A stretch of 64,000 nucleotides of DNA from Proteles cristata cristata (GCA_017311185.1 JAESUZ010004141.1:1-64000), one strand, 5' to 3'. Counted from the stretch's first letter, positions 11,421-22,777 are shown. The notes: generated by a model from the letters alone, not told the origin. A program made the numbers and translations.

Positions 11421-12719
11421 GACAGCCCTCCCTCTATCACGAGTAGGAGGCTGTTCCCCAGACCTCAGGCATGTTGGTGACGGGTCAGGGTGGTGGAATT
11501 TGCTCAAGGCGAAATAACCAGAACAAAAGCTGAGTGCAGTTTCAGCCTCGGTGAGCTATCTGCCTCAGAGCCCAGTACAGGAGTGTCGGAAGACGGGCAG
11601 AATGGGAGGAGTGGGAAATCAGAGGAGAATGGGTGGTTTTTTCCTCTGCAAGAGGCGAGAGGTGGTGGGAAAGGGAAGAAGGAGACGAGAGGAAAGGCAG
11701 TTTCCTGACACATGGAGGGTTTTGATAAATCACAGGAACCCTCACCGAGGACACAGGAGCCATCGCACGAACTCACGTGGAAGCCTGGGGGCACACGGCT
11801 CGCGATGCTGAGGAAGCCAAGGCCCAGTGGGGCTCAGTTCAGCGTCACGTCCACTGTGCCATCTCTTCTACCATCTTGTCTTTTACGGAGAGAGTACAGT
11901 GACTCTTACTTTGGGGAGGAGGGAAAATAACGGAAGTAGGGCTGAAATTCCCTCCAGCCCTCACTCTGTGATCTATGATTTTAATAAGCTCCACGACGCC
12001 AGGAGACCCTCTAACTTCATCCCTGGAGTTGCAGCTCTCTCCAGGTCCCAGCGGCAGGAGCGGGTTTGCATTGAACTATTTAGCATTTTATACATTTGGA
12101 TCTTCTTTATTTAAGTGAGCTATTCTTGGGGAAGGTGCCCCATCAGCTCAGACCTTCCTGCACAGCCTGGCACTGTAGCCATTAGCATCGTGGATGTCAC
12201 GGTGGCTCACACTGTCACCAACACTCTAAGCAGATGCAGGCTTCGGCTTGGGTCCCTGGAGGATTTTTCGAGTCCCTGGGTTGTCTTTGTGTCTTTAGGT
12301 TGTGTCTCTTCAGAGGAATGACGAGCCGGTTACACCATTCCTAGGGTACAGCAGGTGGAATTCTAAAGGACACATAGGCATTTGGGGAAGTTTGGTACAA
12401 AGAGGTAGAGCCCCCAGTAAGATGAGGACAAATTTAGTGGTTTTCAGAGAATTCTTTTGTTCCTCTTCGAATTTCTGTTAAAAAGAAGAAGAAGAAAAGA
12501 GGCGATTTGGTTTTTTGTTTGTTTTTGGTTTCTCACTCTGGGAACTGGAGCTGATTTTAAAGGATTAGAAAATTAATCAGTTCAGTTCTGGCCTTCATCT
12601 CAGGGCACAGATGTTCCCTCACTGCAGGGGGAGAGCCTCTGGCTTGGTGGGAGGGAAGGACGCAGGAAGGGGAGTAGTCCGGCTCCCAGTCCTCAATCGA
12701 AGACCCACAGCCCCCTCTG
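11421..12719. other. Unassigned GC-rising flank of the CpG island
   Basis: About 1.3 kb of sequence with rising GC and scattered CpGs, including a short (AAG)n patch near 12482-12500. Overlapping frames at 11490-12114 are open on both strands, as expected from composition. I see no domain, splice structure or known family. Confidence 0.45.
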
Positions 12720-13560
12720 TTGTCCGCGAGTGTTGGGGGAGGGGCTCGCAGGGGCCAGCCCTGGGGGGGGGCGGGGGGAGGCCGACGGGGGGGCCGGGGG
12801 GGCGGGCAGGCACCCTCCAGCGTGCGGCCTGGGTCTGCAGTGTCCGCGACACGGCCGTGCGTCCGAAATGAATGGTCACGTCTCCCCGAACGATGCCCGC
12901 TTCCTGCCGCGGGGCGTTCTCGTTGCTCTGGCACCCAGCGGCCGCGTCCAGCACCCTCTCCGTGGCCCCCGCCCCCCGCCCCTGGCTTGGTTGCCCCACC
13001 CGCCAGCCATTCTCCCTAGAGCCCCAGGAACGCCCCGCGGGCTAAGGGAGGCGGAACAGGAGCCCAGTCCCGGGAGCTCAGGGGCGGTGTGCGGTCTTGC
13101 TCCCCGACCTGGAGTCAGCCGTCTGAGGGCCTCGGCCGCAGACACCCCAGACACCCGGGCCGACCCCTTCCCGCCGGGACGCCCCGCTTTTCAGACCGTT
13201 CGGTCTGTTCCTTTCTCCTTTCCCGAATGCGTGGGCTGAGTCCATTGACCGGCGCTCCCAGGCCGCGTTTCCGCGGTGGGAGGGGGCCCCGCGCGCTCAG
13301 GCCACGGAACCTTGGGACTCGCAAGCCGTAGTGCGCGCGCCTCCCGCAGGCGAGCCCCCCCTCCCCGGGCGGCTGCCGCACGTCTCCCGGCCTGAGCGCC
13401 GCCGGTAAGCTTGGCAAGCTCCCTGCAGGCCTCGGGCTCGCCCTCCCCCTGGTGCCTCTGCCGCCGCGACCCCGGGACTTCGGGGCGCGCCCCGGGCAGG
13501 GCCGGCCGCGGGTGAGCCCTGCGCACGCGTCTCCGCATCCTTTGCCACAGCCCTCAGAAG
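12720..13560 (+). promoter_or_regulatory. CpG island, candidate TATA-less promoter
   Basis: CpG is very dense here while the rest of the window is CpG-poor. GC-box-like elements include 'gggggcgggc' (about 12797-12806), 'ccccgccccccgcccc' (about 12967-12983) and 'ggggcggtg' (13081-13089). 'gcgcacgcgt' near 13521 resembles an NRF1-type site. No TATA box is evident. Donor-like sites 'gtaagc' at 13405 and 'gtgagc' at 13512 suggest rightward transcription with a non-coding or short first exon. Many frames are open on both strands because stop codons are rare in GC-rich DNA, so they prove nothing. The gene is not identified; strand is inferred only from the donor-like sites. Confidence 0.75.
12735..12806 (+). 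promoter_or_regulatory. G-quadruplex-prone G-run cluster
   Basis: At least eight G tracts of three or more on the plus strand, at about 12735-12739, 12741-12744, 12751-12754, 12763-12771, 12773-12778, 12787-12793, 12796-12802 and 12804-12806. They sit at the left edge of the CpG island, and such clusters are common around promoters. Confidence 0.65.
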
Positions 13561-13843
13561 AGCTGCTTCCTTGACAGAACTGCAGTTTTCCTCCAGCAGG
13601 ACTCAACGTTAGACGACTTGGTTCGCCAGTCTCGTTTCCTGCCTCACGATTGCAGTGATGCAGATGAAGGCGGCCCCTTTTCTCCGTCCCACGTCGGCCA
13701 TGGAAACAATAGTTGCCTCATTAATTTTTCTCTTAGCACATGCAATAAAACATATCTGTTTCTATCAACATTTCAGGTTTTAGGTTTCTGCAGCCTTACA
13801 ATGAACAGATGTGCTACAGCCTATAAAAAGAAAAGGCATAGAG

Positions 13844-13846
<3 letters not shown>

Positions 13847-13896
<50 letters not shown>
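13847..13896. repeat. (GT)n microsatellite
   Basis: About 25 uninterrupted GT units just right of the CpG island. The two open frames reading Val-Cys through it are artefacts. Confidence 0.95.
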
Positions 13897-13897
<1 letters not shown>

Positions 13898-13899
13898 TC

Positions 13900-15179
13900 C
13901 TTATTCTCTTGCCATGGCCATAAAGCTTTTCCTGAAATTATGAAAGGAAGGGTTGGGCTTTCAAAGTACAGAAAGACGACCTTGCCTGGTTCTGTCTAGT
14001 GACCCTGAAGACCATTTGCATCATATGTATTTAGTGGTACCAGTTGAAGAGAATGAAGGGGGAGAGGGGGAACGAAGCGGTGGAGACTGCTCCAGAAGGC
14101 AGAGGCAAAGAGAATGCTCGCTGTTAAGGCTCCGTCCATCCTCGGAAAGAGTTTTCAGATTTGAATTCGAAGATCACATTCCAGTGTCCCATTACCTCCC
14201 ACACCCCAGTTCTTCCAGAGTGGGGTCAGGCACACAGCCTTTCAGCTGAGTGCTGGATTTAGGAGAGAGCCCAGGGCAGAAGTTATGTTTATTGTCGAGC
14301 AAAGGACACGTGAGGTACAATGTACTGTCAGCCAGGTCGGTCACAGAGGCGGCTCTCCCATACCTGACCTGTCTTGTGGGCATCCATGCTTTTGTAATTC
14401 TAACCTAGCAACCCATTAAAGCTGCAGCCTAAGAGTACACCTCAAAATGTGAGAGGTGCTCTGTATTCTTCAAGGAATCTCCTGTCTTTTTCTACCTTCC
14501 AGGCAGACACTATCTTCTCTTTAGCTAAGGATCCACCAGTATTTATCATTTGAAAGAATAAAAACCCTAAAGTGTAACTAACACCTGAAGTCCATATAGG
14601 CGAGGATGGCTTATAGACAGAACTAGTGAACCAAGACTGAGCTTGAATGTCACATATTTCATGGGTGCAGTGGCCATGGGGACTGAATTCAGAGCTTTTG
14701 GAAAAGCCCTCATAAATATTTAGTGAGCCGATAATCGAGGAAGGGCTGGTGGGGAACCGAGGCAGTAAATCCTACTCTAAGGCATATGAGAAATATTTTT
14801 CTTGGTAAGAAGAATTTATGAGTACTGTGGGGGTGGGGCATGCAGGAGTAGAGGGGGTGAGCGTGGGGGCTTGAGCTCATGATTTGTTATGATCTTATTT
14901 TCAGGGCTCAAATTGACTCCAGAGTGCTTTCTGTGCACTCCAGCATTCTAAAATATGTAACATTTTATATATATATATATATATATGTAATCATCAGTCC
15001 TGCGCTTATTATGAAAACAAAATACAATTTCACCAATTCCCCAGCCCTGGTTATATTTCAAGGTTTGATTAATTTTTGATTTTTCATTGTTCTCCTTCTG
15101 AGTAATCACTGCCAAAAGGATCCATTTCAGCATTTCTTTTCATGGGTCAAGATGCCGTGTCTGTCTCTAACTTTGGCAG
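13900..15179. other. Unassigned sequence; putative first-intron stretch
   Basis: No repeat family or gene is recognised apart from the TA array listed separately. If the CpG island starts a rightward transcript, this would lie in its first intron. Confidence 0.4.
14965..14987. repeat. (TA)n microsatellite
   Basis: About eleven TA units within 'cattttatatatatatat' and the following bases. It is short but pure. Confidence 0.9.
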
Positions 15180-15363
15180 ACACCTGGGAAGATGAGATGG
15201 TGGACCACGAAGAGAAGGGCCGCTTAGCCAGCCCCATGGCTCAGGCAGACGCCCGGGTGCCAACGGAATGGGAGACTGTCGAATGCCTGCAGTCTAGCTA
15301 CGGATACTGGCTTAGTCTAACACACCATGACTCAGCAGCTGGCCCTGAAACTCTGGCCAAGAA
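15180..15363 (+). other. Candidate exon, unassigned
   Basis: The 184-base stretch is bounded by an acceptor-like 'gtctctaactttggcag' on the left and a donor-like 'gtaagg' at 15364 on the right. One frame is open throughout and begins DTWEDEMVDHEEK. I do not recognise the protein, and the exon length is not a multiple of three. It lies 1.8 kb right of the CpG island donor, so it could be a second exon of an unidentified transcript. Chance splice-like edges are common, hence low confidence. Confidence 0.2.
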
Positions 15364-15734
15364 AGTAAGGGTTACTTAGCACTCTGGAGCCCCTGAAAAA
15401 TATCTTCATTTGTCTTCATCTGAACCTGTCTCAGAAGCCCGTTGTTTCCCACGTGCACGTAAGAGAAGCTCTGCCCCACATGATGTCTTGATGCAAAGGA
15501 TTTCTGTTCCCCGAGAGTGGGAAATGCTGTCTATGATCCCTCTAGGAGACTTGTGATGTGAACACACCAAAGGCTCTGAGATGTCCTGCACAATCAAGGT
15601 GGTCAAGTTTTATTTCACCCACAATCTCCCAAAGCTATTTGGCCACGCTTATCCACAATCTCCTGCCGCATCGCAGTGAGCAGGTCTGTCCCAGCCCCAT
15701 CTAACTCTGGCTGGTTCTGCAAAAAAACTCCCCT

Positions 15735-16042
15735 CTCCCAGCCTTCAGTGCCATTGCTCACACTGTCTCCCCTGCCTGGCAGGATGTTTCCCTCTCACCC
15801 ACCTTGCTAATGCTTAGGATTGCTTTCAGATTCGGTGTGAGGGTTGCCTGCTCTGGGAAGTCCTTCCTGATCCCTGTGATCTGATTGAAAGCCTCTTTTC
15901 TGGGCTTTCACAACACATTTGCCTTCCTTCCCTGGCACCCAGGACACTCCATTGTAACTGTGTACCTTCTCCCGGAAGCTTCTTGAAGGCCGGGGGTGTA
16001 TCTTACTCTTTACTTTCTCAGAGTCTAGCATAGCATTGGGGT
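15735..16042 (+). mobile_element. L2 fragment
   Basis: Sense-orientation L2 3' part: 'tctgggaagtccttcctgat', 'ttcttgaaggccgggggtg', 'tctagcatagcatt'. These match the consensus order (ggccttccctga; ctccttgagggcaggga; cctagcacagtg). Confidence 0.65.
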
Positions 16043-16627
16043 TGAAATCACAGTGATGGGATGTATAATGAGAATCAGTGAGACAGTATGTATGAGGCAA
16101 CGGAGCCCACCCTCCCAGGGCCTTTTCTGGCTTGAGAAGGCAGGAGCTGTATCAGTCACCTACAGTCATCTTTCCTCGGGCCTCCCCAAATATATCCTGT
16201 CTATCTGGGCTGTGGAAGTATTTATGGCAGAAGCTTGCATAAGAAGGCTCATGTCCTCTCTTGTCAATGAAAGCTCCCAGCGTCAGAAACTTTATCTATG
16301 GACAACCTGACCAACCACATCAAAACCTATATTTTAAAATAAGATCCTTAAGTGATTTGCCTGCAATTAGAGACTGAGAAGTACTGCTCTTAGGCACAGC
16401 GGAGCTGGATTATGAGTCAGGGCTGATCTCCAAAGACTTTAACAGGAAGGTCCTGGAGGTTGTAAAAAATAAACATCTAAGAAAGTAGACTAAGTGAATT
16501 TGAAGGTAGTAAAAATAAAGCTGCATTTTTCTGGGTTCTCTTGCATGTATTAACTAATTTAATTTTCCTATTACCTACTCAAACATAAGCAGTGGGAAAC
16601 ATAGGCTAATTACCCCATTTTGAGCCT
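16043..16627. other. Mostly unassigned
   Basis: A weak MIR-like antisense pattern may lie at about 16335-16440 ('aagatccttaagtgatttgc'). Otherwise nothing is recognised. Confidence 0.3.
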
Positions 16628-16945
16628 GATGCATTTAAAAAAATGTTTTTAATTTTGAAATAATTATAGGCCCAGAGATCATTGCAAAAACAGTACAGAG
16701 AGGTCCCATGTACCCTCCACCCAGCTTCCCACAAAGGTAGCATTTTTTCCATAACTTTAGTACAATATCAAAACCAGGAAGCTGACTCCAGTACAATGTA
16801 CACACCTCATTCAGATTTCACCAGTTTTACATGTACCCATGTGCATGTGCCAGCTCTGTATGATTTCCTTACACGTAGAGGTCGGTGTCTACACTACCGC
16901 ACACATTCAGAAGTGTTCGTCACCACCTAGGAATCCCCTACTGCT
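16628..16945 (-). mobile_element. Old LINE-1 3' UTR fragment (antisense)
   Basis: Blocks 'ttttgaaataattataggcc', 'cagtacagagaggtcccatg', 'agtacaatatcaaaaccagg' and 'tcagatttcaccagttttac' match a well-known old L1 3' UTR segment read in antisense. Confidence 0.6.
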
Positions 16946-18439
16946 ACGCCTTTATGAGACTGACCCGTTTTGGGAAGGGCATTTGTCAGCTGCAGCACGT
17001 CCTCAGGTGAGCCGCCGATGCCCATTGCATCATCTGGATATAACCTGTGGGATTGTGAGATTGTGTAGCCATCTTTGGGGTTCCAAGATACAGCCCTAAA
17101 AGTTAGCACAACCTCCCAAAGCATGTCTATTGAATACACCCAGAGCTTCCTGGACATTACAGAGTGAACAGACACGTCAAATGTCAAAACCCCGGGGGAG
17201 CACTTCTGACAGTTCAGGGAGTAGTCAGACTTCCTCCCACTGACCCTTTCACTTAGGGACCCTCACGCCTCTCACACCCAGGGGCTCCAAAGACGTCCTA
17301 TCATGGTGAGAAGTTTCCTCTGTGAGCAGTTTGAACAAAATCCACTGCGCCCAGGGAATAATCCAACCCTGGATCCTACCAAATCACCCTTTGCCACCAA
17401 TTGTTGCTCCATAGTTGCCATCCCCTCTCATTCAGATCAACAACAGGAGGAGGGTGACATTGAGGAGTCAGTCTCCAGGCACTAAGCCCTTGGCAGGAGG
17501 TGCCACCCAGCCCAGGCCGGGCATACGCTAATCACAGTGAGCAGCTTCTGCTCATCGGTCACTCTCTGCACGTCGATATTCTACGATGCGTCTTATTCCA
17601 TTATCCCATTTAATCCTCACATCCAGGCGGTCTCAGTCCAAGGTCTGTGTTCCTCTACTGCCCTTTCTCGCTGTCACTCCAGTTACCCAACAGTTGGGAA
17701 TGCTTTGTTGTCACAATGGTGGAGTGTATTGTTGACATAATCCCAAAGCACACCTCGATCTTCTCTCTTCCCCTTTCACGTCCACCCTCTGGGCATGTCC
17801 CGTCATGTCCCCTAAGCATTCCCAGTTCTGAACCCCAACTGTGTTTATTCTTTTGGTCCCTGTAGAAGATTAGGATCAGAGGTTAGTCCTGAGCACGTTT
17901 GGAAGCAAGGCGTCTTTGTTATGAACTGCTGTGTGGTCCTTTTACACCCACCTGCCCTTCTTGTATTACAGAGTGTTTCCACATGGAGGGTCTCACTAGA
18001 GCCTTACAGAGCCCACTGATGTTGCGTGACAAGGAAACTCATACCCAGGGAAGTTCAGCATCCACTAGGCAGTCTTCTGGCTCGAAACCTCATGTTTCGG
18101 AACCCTGCCATGCTTACCAGCAACCAGATTTTCAGGCCAGCTTTAAAGAGGAGGAGGGTCAGTAACAAAACCGAGGAAGCCGTACGTACCCACAGAGCAA
18201 ACGTTCCCCAGCCCCGAACGTGAGAACCGCTATTTTTAGTGATATGAGCCAAAATACCGTAATCCCGACAAGCCGGGACATTTGAACACTGCATGCAGGC
18301 AAGGTGAAGTCCAGGCTTCAGGGAGCTCCTCCAGTCACACGACAGCCAAGTGGTGGCCTGTGGATTTAGGCTGGGACCAGCGGCTCTGCTGGGCCTGATG
18401 GCCTCTGTGTTGCACTGGAGGTGTGGAGACTTCCGGCCT
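16946..18439. other. Mostly unassigned
   Basis: About 1.5 kb of middling GC. A diverged MIR may lie near 17930-18080 ('gacaaggaaactcatacccag'). No gene or clear repeat otherwise. Confidence 0.35.
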
Positions 18440-18471
18440 GGGGTGCCTGGATGGCTCAGTTGGTGAAGTGC
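18440..18471 (+). mobile_element. CanSINE head fragment
   Basis: Only the 5' tRNA-derived head is present ('ggggtgcctggatggctcag' and a few more bases), then the match stops. It is either deleted or a partial copy. It is not a tRNA gene. Confidence 0.6.
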
Positions 18472-18964
18472 AGACCTCCAGCCCATGAGCTCCTAGCTAC
18501 CAGGAGAGACGCAGCCCCTTACATGGAAGAGGCAGCGTTTCACAGGAAGTCAGTGGGGGCCCATGAAGTGTGTTAGCACCAACCCTGCCGTGTGCCCTGG
18601 GACTGTTAGCTGGTTGGGGAGGGTGCTGAAGTGAGGGCAGCTCTCTGGCTCATGGAGACGCTCCTCCACCTTCTCCTTGCTGTACCCCTACTTAGGAAGT
18701 GATGTCTGCTGAATGATGTCAGGTTTCATGGATGATGCCGCGTGTAGAGATTTTTTAAAACTCGTCGGTGAGGCACAATAATTTCCTCTATCATTTAAGT
18801 GAAGCAGTCTATGCACAGGAGCACTTTCTGAAATGTCAGGTGTCACAGAGATCATTCATTCGTTCGTTCATCGTTCATTCTTTAATCCTTCACAATTCAC
18901 CGGTTCTCCTGACAGCAGGGAACCCTTCAGGCCACTCATCAGTTTTATCATGGCTTGTCTAAGG
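18472..18964. other. Unassigned; short TTCG/TTCA repeat
   Basis: A small 'cattcattcgttcgttcatc' patch lies at about 18852-18881. Nothing else is recognised. Confidence 0.4.
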
Positions 18965-19159
18965 CCCTTCCTTGTTCCTTGGATGACACCCACATTTTCA
19001 GCCCTGTCCCCCTTCAGTATCACTTCTCTGCCTTGCTCTGGATCCAGCCTTGCTGAACTCCTCTGCTTCCTCCCTTTGTGGCTTTGGTGTAGGCTGTTAC
19101 TTCTGCCCTGAGCATCTTCTTTCTACAGCCTTCCACTTCATCTAGAAAACTCTTCATCC
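18965..19159 (+). mobile_element. L2 fragment, left part
   Basis: Sense L2 with 'ctgccttgctctggatccag', 'cttctgccctgagcatcttc' and 'tagaaaactcttcatcc'. The element is split here by the SINE at 19160 and resumes after it. Confidence 0.6.
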
Positions 19160-19375
19160 TGGCGTGCCTGAGTGGCTCAGTCAGTTAAACATCTTACTTC
19201 GTTTCAGGTCATAATCTCATAGTTCGTGAGTTCGAGCCCCACATTGGGCTCCGTGCTGACAGCTCAGAACCTGGAGCTGCTTTACATTCTGTCTCCCTCT
19301 TTCCCTCTGCCCCTCCCCCACTCATGTTCTGTCTCTCTCTATCTCTCAAAAATAAATAAGCATTAAAAATTTTTT
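19160..19375 (+). mobile_element. CanSINE inside L2, with target duplication
   Basis: Full-length copy between 'agaaaactcttcatcc' (19144-19159) and 'aagaaactattcatcc' (19376-19391). The interrupted L2 text 'cttcatcc...cttcagctcagatg' joins up on removal, which confirms the insertion. Confidence 0.94.
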
Positions 19376-19389
19376 AAGAAACTATTCAT

Positions 19390-19625
19390 CCTTCAGCTCA
19401 GATGTTGCTTCCTCCATAAAACCTTTCCTGCCCTCTCTAGACAGAATTAAGCATGTTTTCTTCTGTACATCCAAACTATCTTACTTACTTACACCCTCTA
19501 ACACAGCCCTAAGTGGCTGTCATCATAGACCATGAGACTTGGAGGGCAAGGACGGAGCTCTGGTCATCTAGACACTCCCAGACATAGCACACAAAGGACA
19601 CTCAAAGAATGTGTCTCAAATGAAC
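19390..19625 (+). mobile_element. L2 fragment, right part
   Basis: Continues the L2: 'cttcagctcagatgttgctt', 'aaacctttcctgccctctct', 'tggagggcaaggacggagc', 'cacaaaggacactcaaagaa'. This reaches the L2 3' end. Confidence 0.65.
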
Positions 19626-19849
19626 AAATGTCATGCCCACTGGCATTATCCAGACTTGCCATCATTCTCTTTCAATTCCTCATAGGCAACAGGTACTATA
19701 AGCAAATTCTGAACTCATAGGAAACCAGATCATTTCATCCTGGGCTGTGCCGGTGTTATGGCCTTCATAGTGAAAGGAAGGAGGAAACTTCTCTAGCGAG
19801 CACTAAATTTGCACAGTACTTGATAAGAACTCAGCACACATTCATCTCC

Positions 19850-20010
19850 TGAGTGAATAATCTTTGCACCACTTTGGAGAGATACACCATAGTAATGTGA
19901 TTTTGCAGAGGACACAGGTTCAGGAGAGTTTAGTAACTTCCTGTGGTCAAAATGGTTTGAAGGGATGGAGGTGGATCTGAACTCAGATCTCTCTGGCCCC
20001 AAAGCCTGTG
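19850..20010 (-). mobile_element. MIR SINE (antisense)
   Basis: 'gaggacacaggttcaggaga', 'gtaacttcctgtggtcaaa' and 'gatctgaactcagatctc' follow the antisense MIR order (gaaactgaggctcagag; taacttgcccaaggtcac; gattcgaacccagg). Confidence 0.6.
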
Positions 20011-20109
20011 TGCTTCCTCCAAGCCTGAAGAAGGTAGCCCCTGCTTCCAGCCCCAAGCATATCCTGTCCTTGGAGGCAGGAGGTGGCCTGGAGTGATTTG
20101 GGATAAGTC

Positions 20110-20285
20110 ATTTAAGGTAATAATAATAATGAGCCCGCTCTTACCAAATGCCTGCCATGCACTTGGAACTTCACAGTTCACTTGATCTTCACAGCAACCC
20201 TGAGACAGACACAATTAGTATACCCACTGCATGGATGAGAACACTGAGACCCAGAGAAGTTAAGTAGCTTTTTCCAGCAAATAAA
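20110..20285 (-). mobile_element. MIR SINE (antisense)
   Basis: 'aataataataatgagcccgc', 'gatcttcacagcaaccctga' and 'gatgagaacactgagacccag' then 'gaagttaagtagct' give a clear antisense MIR. It is the second in tandem with the preceding one but an independent copy. Confidence 0.75.
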
Positions 20286-20329
20286 TTGTTTGTGACCTAG
20301 GACACATTAGTATCTAAAGGGTATGTGGC

Positions 20330-20545
20330 TACCGGCCCCTCTCCCAATCACATCCTTTTGTTTTTATGTATAATTGTCCCATTTAAAATTATTACCACTT
20401 GCTTGATCTGTCTCTCCTTCCCTTCCCTTCCCACTCCTCTACAAAACATAAACTCAGTGATGGCAGGGGTCTTCTCTGTCTTACTCACTGATTTGGCATC
20501 CCCAGATCAATACTCGGCATAGCGTAGGCCCTCGGGAAAGATTTA
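20330..20545 (+). mobile_element. L2 3'-end fragment
   Basis: 'cataaactcagtgatggcag', 'gtcttctctgtcttactcac' and 'atactcggcatagcgtagg' match the sense L2 3' end. Confidence 0.6.
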
Positions 20546-21654
20546 AATGAAAATGGTGGGGTTGGGATTGGAAAACACATCTGGGTTACCTGAATCAGTT
20601 TGCTTCTCTGCAACATGAAGGTAACGACACCCTTTTTTCCTGGCACTGATGGTGTTCATAAGTGCCCCCACTGCCTTATGGCGCCCTGACATCACCCACT
20701 CACTGGCAGCTAACATTATCATCCCCTCTTCCTTGGATACATGCTCCATTTGGCAATGCAGACTCTCTGGACTGGCACTGACCGAGTCTTAAATAGGTCA
20801 TTCTGAAAGAGATTTTCGTAAGAAATGAAAATTAAAATGAAATGAAATGGAAATCTAGCTCTGGGAACACCCAGCATTCTACAAATTTACTAGAGTTCAG
20901 GCCAAGCGGGAGGCCTGGTCCTTTGTCTTGATGCTCAGGACTTGCCTGTTCTTGGTTTAGCACAGTGTGGGTGTGCAAATGCGTCCCAGGGGCGTGCTGC
21001 AGCCAAGGGGCCACTTCTGCCAGCCACCTGTCTCCTCCATGACCAGATGGAGCAGTCCTACCGGGACTTACCCAACCTGTTCTTCCCCAGCCCTGGGCAC
21101 GTTTGTCCCCAATAGCCAGACTCTGTATGTCAGACTCCAAGGTTACCAGGACGAAGAGTCCTGTTTCTGCCCCTAGGTCACCAACTTAACCCATTTAAAA
21201 GAGAAAGCATTCTATTTGCCAACATCCCTTCTCTGCCCTGCATTTCACTGAATTGTCTAATTTAGGAATGAATCATCTCTGCTAACTTTGACTTCGGAAG
21301 AGCTGCCTCTTTGGAAATTGAACCCTAAAGGAGGTGTTTTAACTCTTAGAGGCCACAGGAGAGCTTTTGAGGTCACAGTAGCTGTTCTGCTCATCCAGAT
21401 GCTGCCAGACCACCCCGTCCAAAGCCAGAACTCTACTCTCAAGCCAGCCTAGAAGTCTCTAGAAAGCAGTGGGGGAAAAGCTCTCAGAGTAAGGGAGACA
21501 AGAATGTGCACACACTGTCTAGTTATGAATTATGACATGAGACTATGTCTTAGGACATAGCTTCTTTTCTGGACGTGGGTCAATTTAAGAACAACCAAGC
21601 CAACAAACAAGACAGTGTAAGCATGGGTACCACAAATCCAGACATGAGAGAACA
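20546..21654. other. Unassigned sequence
   Basis: About 1.1 kb without a recognisable repeat, RNA or gene. Short frames on both strands have no context. Confidence 0.45.
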
Positions 21655-21900
21655 GGGATGTTGCTGTGAACTAGAATGACCAAGGGAGGCTCCATGGAGG
21701 GGGTGGATCTTTGAAGAAGCATTGGACACTTAGGATTTTGGATAAATAAAGAAGAGTGAGGACAGTTTAGATGGGAAGATCAGCATAAGCAAAACTCTAA
21801 GATTGAAGACTGGGGGTGGAGGAGGAGGAAGGGAATAGAGCATGTAATTGGGGAAGGAGGGGAGACCTGGCCAAGTCTCCTATGGAACTGTGGTGAGAAA
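21655..21900 (-). mobile_element. L2 fragment (antisense)
   Basis: 'gaggctccatggaggggg', 'gaagatcagcataagcaaaa' and 'gactgggggtggaggagg' resemble the antisense L2 order (gaaggcctctctgagga; gggaacagcaagtgcaaag). The copy is heavily decayed. Confidence 0.45.
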
Positions 21901-22079
21901 CATGACTGGAGAAAGACACAGCTGTTTGGCACACGACTCAATAACATTTACTTAACCTAGTTTGTTGCCCCTTGAAGGAGAGATGGAATGTTCTGCATCC
22001 TGAAATCTTAGCTATTCAGGTCACAAGTCAGGGATCTTGAAACCATACCTAGGTTCAAGGAAGGAAGCACTTTCTCCTT

Positions 22080-22345
22080 TGCCAGTCATTCTTTTGCCTG
22101 ACTCTGAAATACTGATGTCTCCCAGAAATCAATCCTTCCTTGCCTTCCCCTGCTTCTGAGCATCTTCACGAGGCTATCATGTTCCCTCCCAGACCTTGAA
22201 GCACCCTTCTACTGCATCTCCCAAGTCTGTACCTGCCCCTGGTGTTTCTCTTGAGCTCCAGACCCTAAACCCATCTGTTTGCTAGTCATCTCAGCATCTC
22301 TAGAATTGAACATTAATTTGTTAAAAGACCTCCTTTCCCCCATAT
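22080..22345 (+). mobile_element. L2 fragment
   Basis: 'cttgagctccagaccctaaa', 'tagtcatctcagcatctcta' and 'gacctcctttcccccatat' match the sense L2 segment that encodes the end of its ORF. It is opposite in orientation to the L2 pieces on both sides. Confidence 0.5.
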
Positions 22346-22394
22346 TCCCTACCTTTCTAAAAGGCTCGTCTCTCCCTTCCTCTCTTCCTTCCTT

Positions 22395-22530
22395 TTTCCC
22401 TACATAAAGGGAATATGTAGGGAATACTTGCGAGATGCTAGACCCTATATGAAATGCCCTCTTGCTTTTGAGGGTCTCATGGTATAGTGGAACAGGTAGA
22501 TGAGTCCAGTAACTCATTTTCATTCATTTA
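22395..22530 (-). mobile_element. L2 3'-end fragment (antisense), left part
   Basis: 'gcgagatgctagaccctata' and 'gccctcttgcttttgaggg' match the antisense L2 3' end. The nearby SINE at 22566 may split this from the piece at 22790. Confidence 0.45.
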
Positions 22531-22565
22531 ATAACTATTTATTAAATAAATAAATAAAACTTACA

Positions 22566-22777
22566 GGGATGCCTCGGTGGCTCAGTCATTTAAGCATCCA
22601 ACTTTGGCTCAGGTCATGAACTCACAGTTCATGAGTTCAAGCCCTGCATCAGGCTCTCTGCTTCAGAGACAGAAGAGCCTGCTTCAGATCCTCTGTTCCC
22701 CTCTGTCTCTGCCCTTCCTCTGCTGGTGCTTTCTCTTTCTGTCTCTCTCAAGATAAATAAATAAACTTTAAAAATCC
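22566..22777 (+). mobile_element. CanSINE, partly degenerate
   Basis: Head 'gggatgcctcggtggctcag', middle 'tcaagccctgcatcaggctc', then an altered region 'tctgcttcagagacagaaga' where the usual 'tgctgacagctcagagcc' should be. The A-rich tail ends at about 22777. Confidence 0.9.

Noticed and set aside
12557..13606. Long overlapping open frames on both strands in the CpG island
   Set aside because: GC-rich DNA has few stop codons. The frames conflict with each other, are Pro/Arg/Gly-rich and match no family I know.
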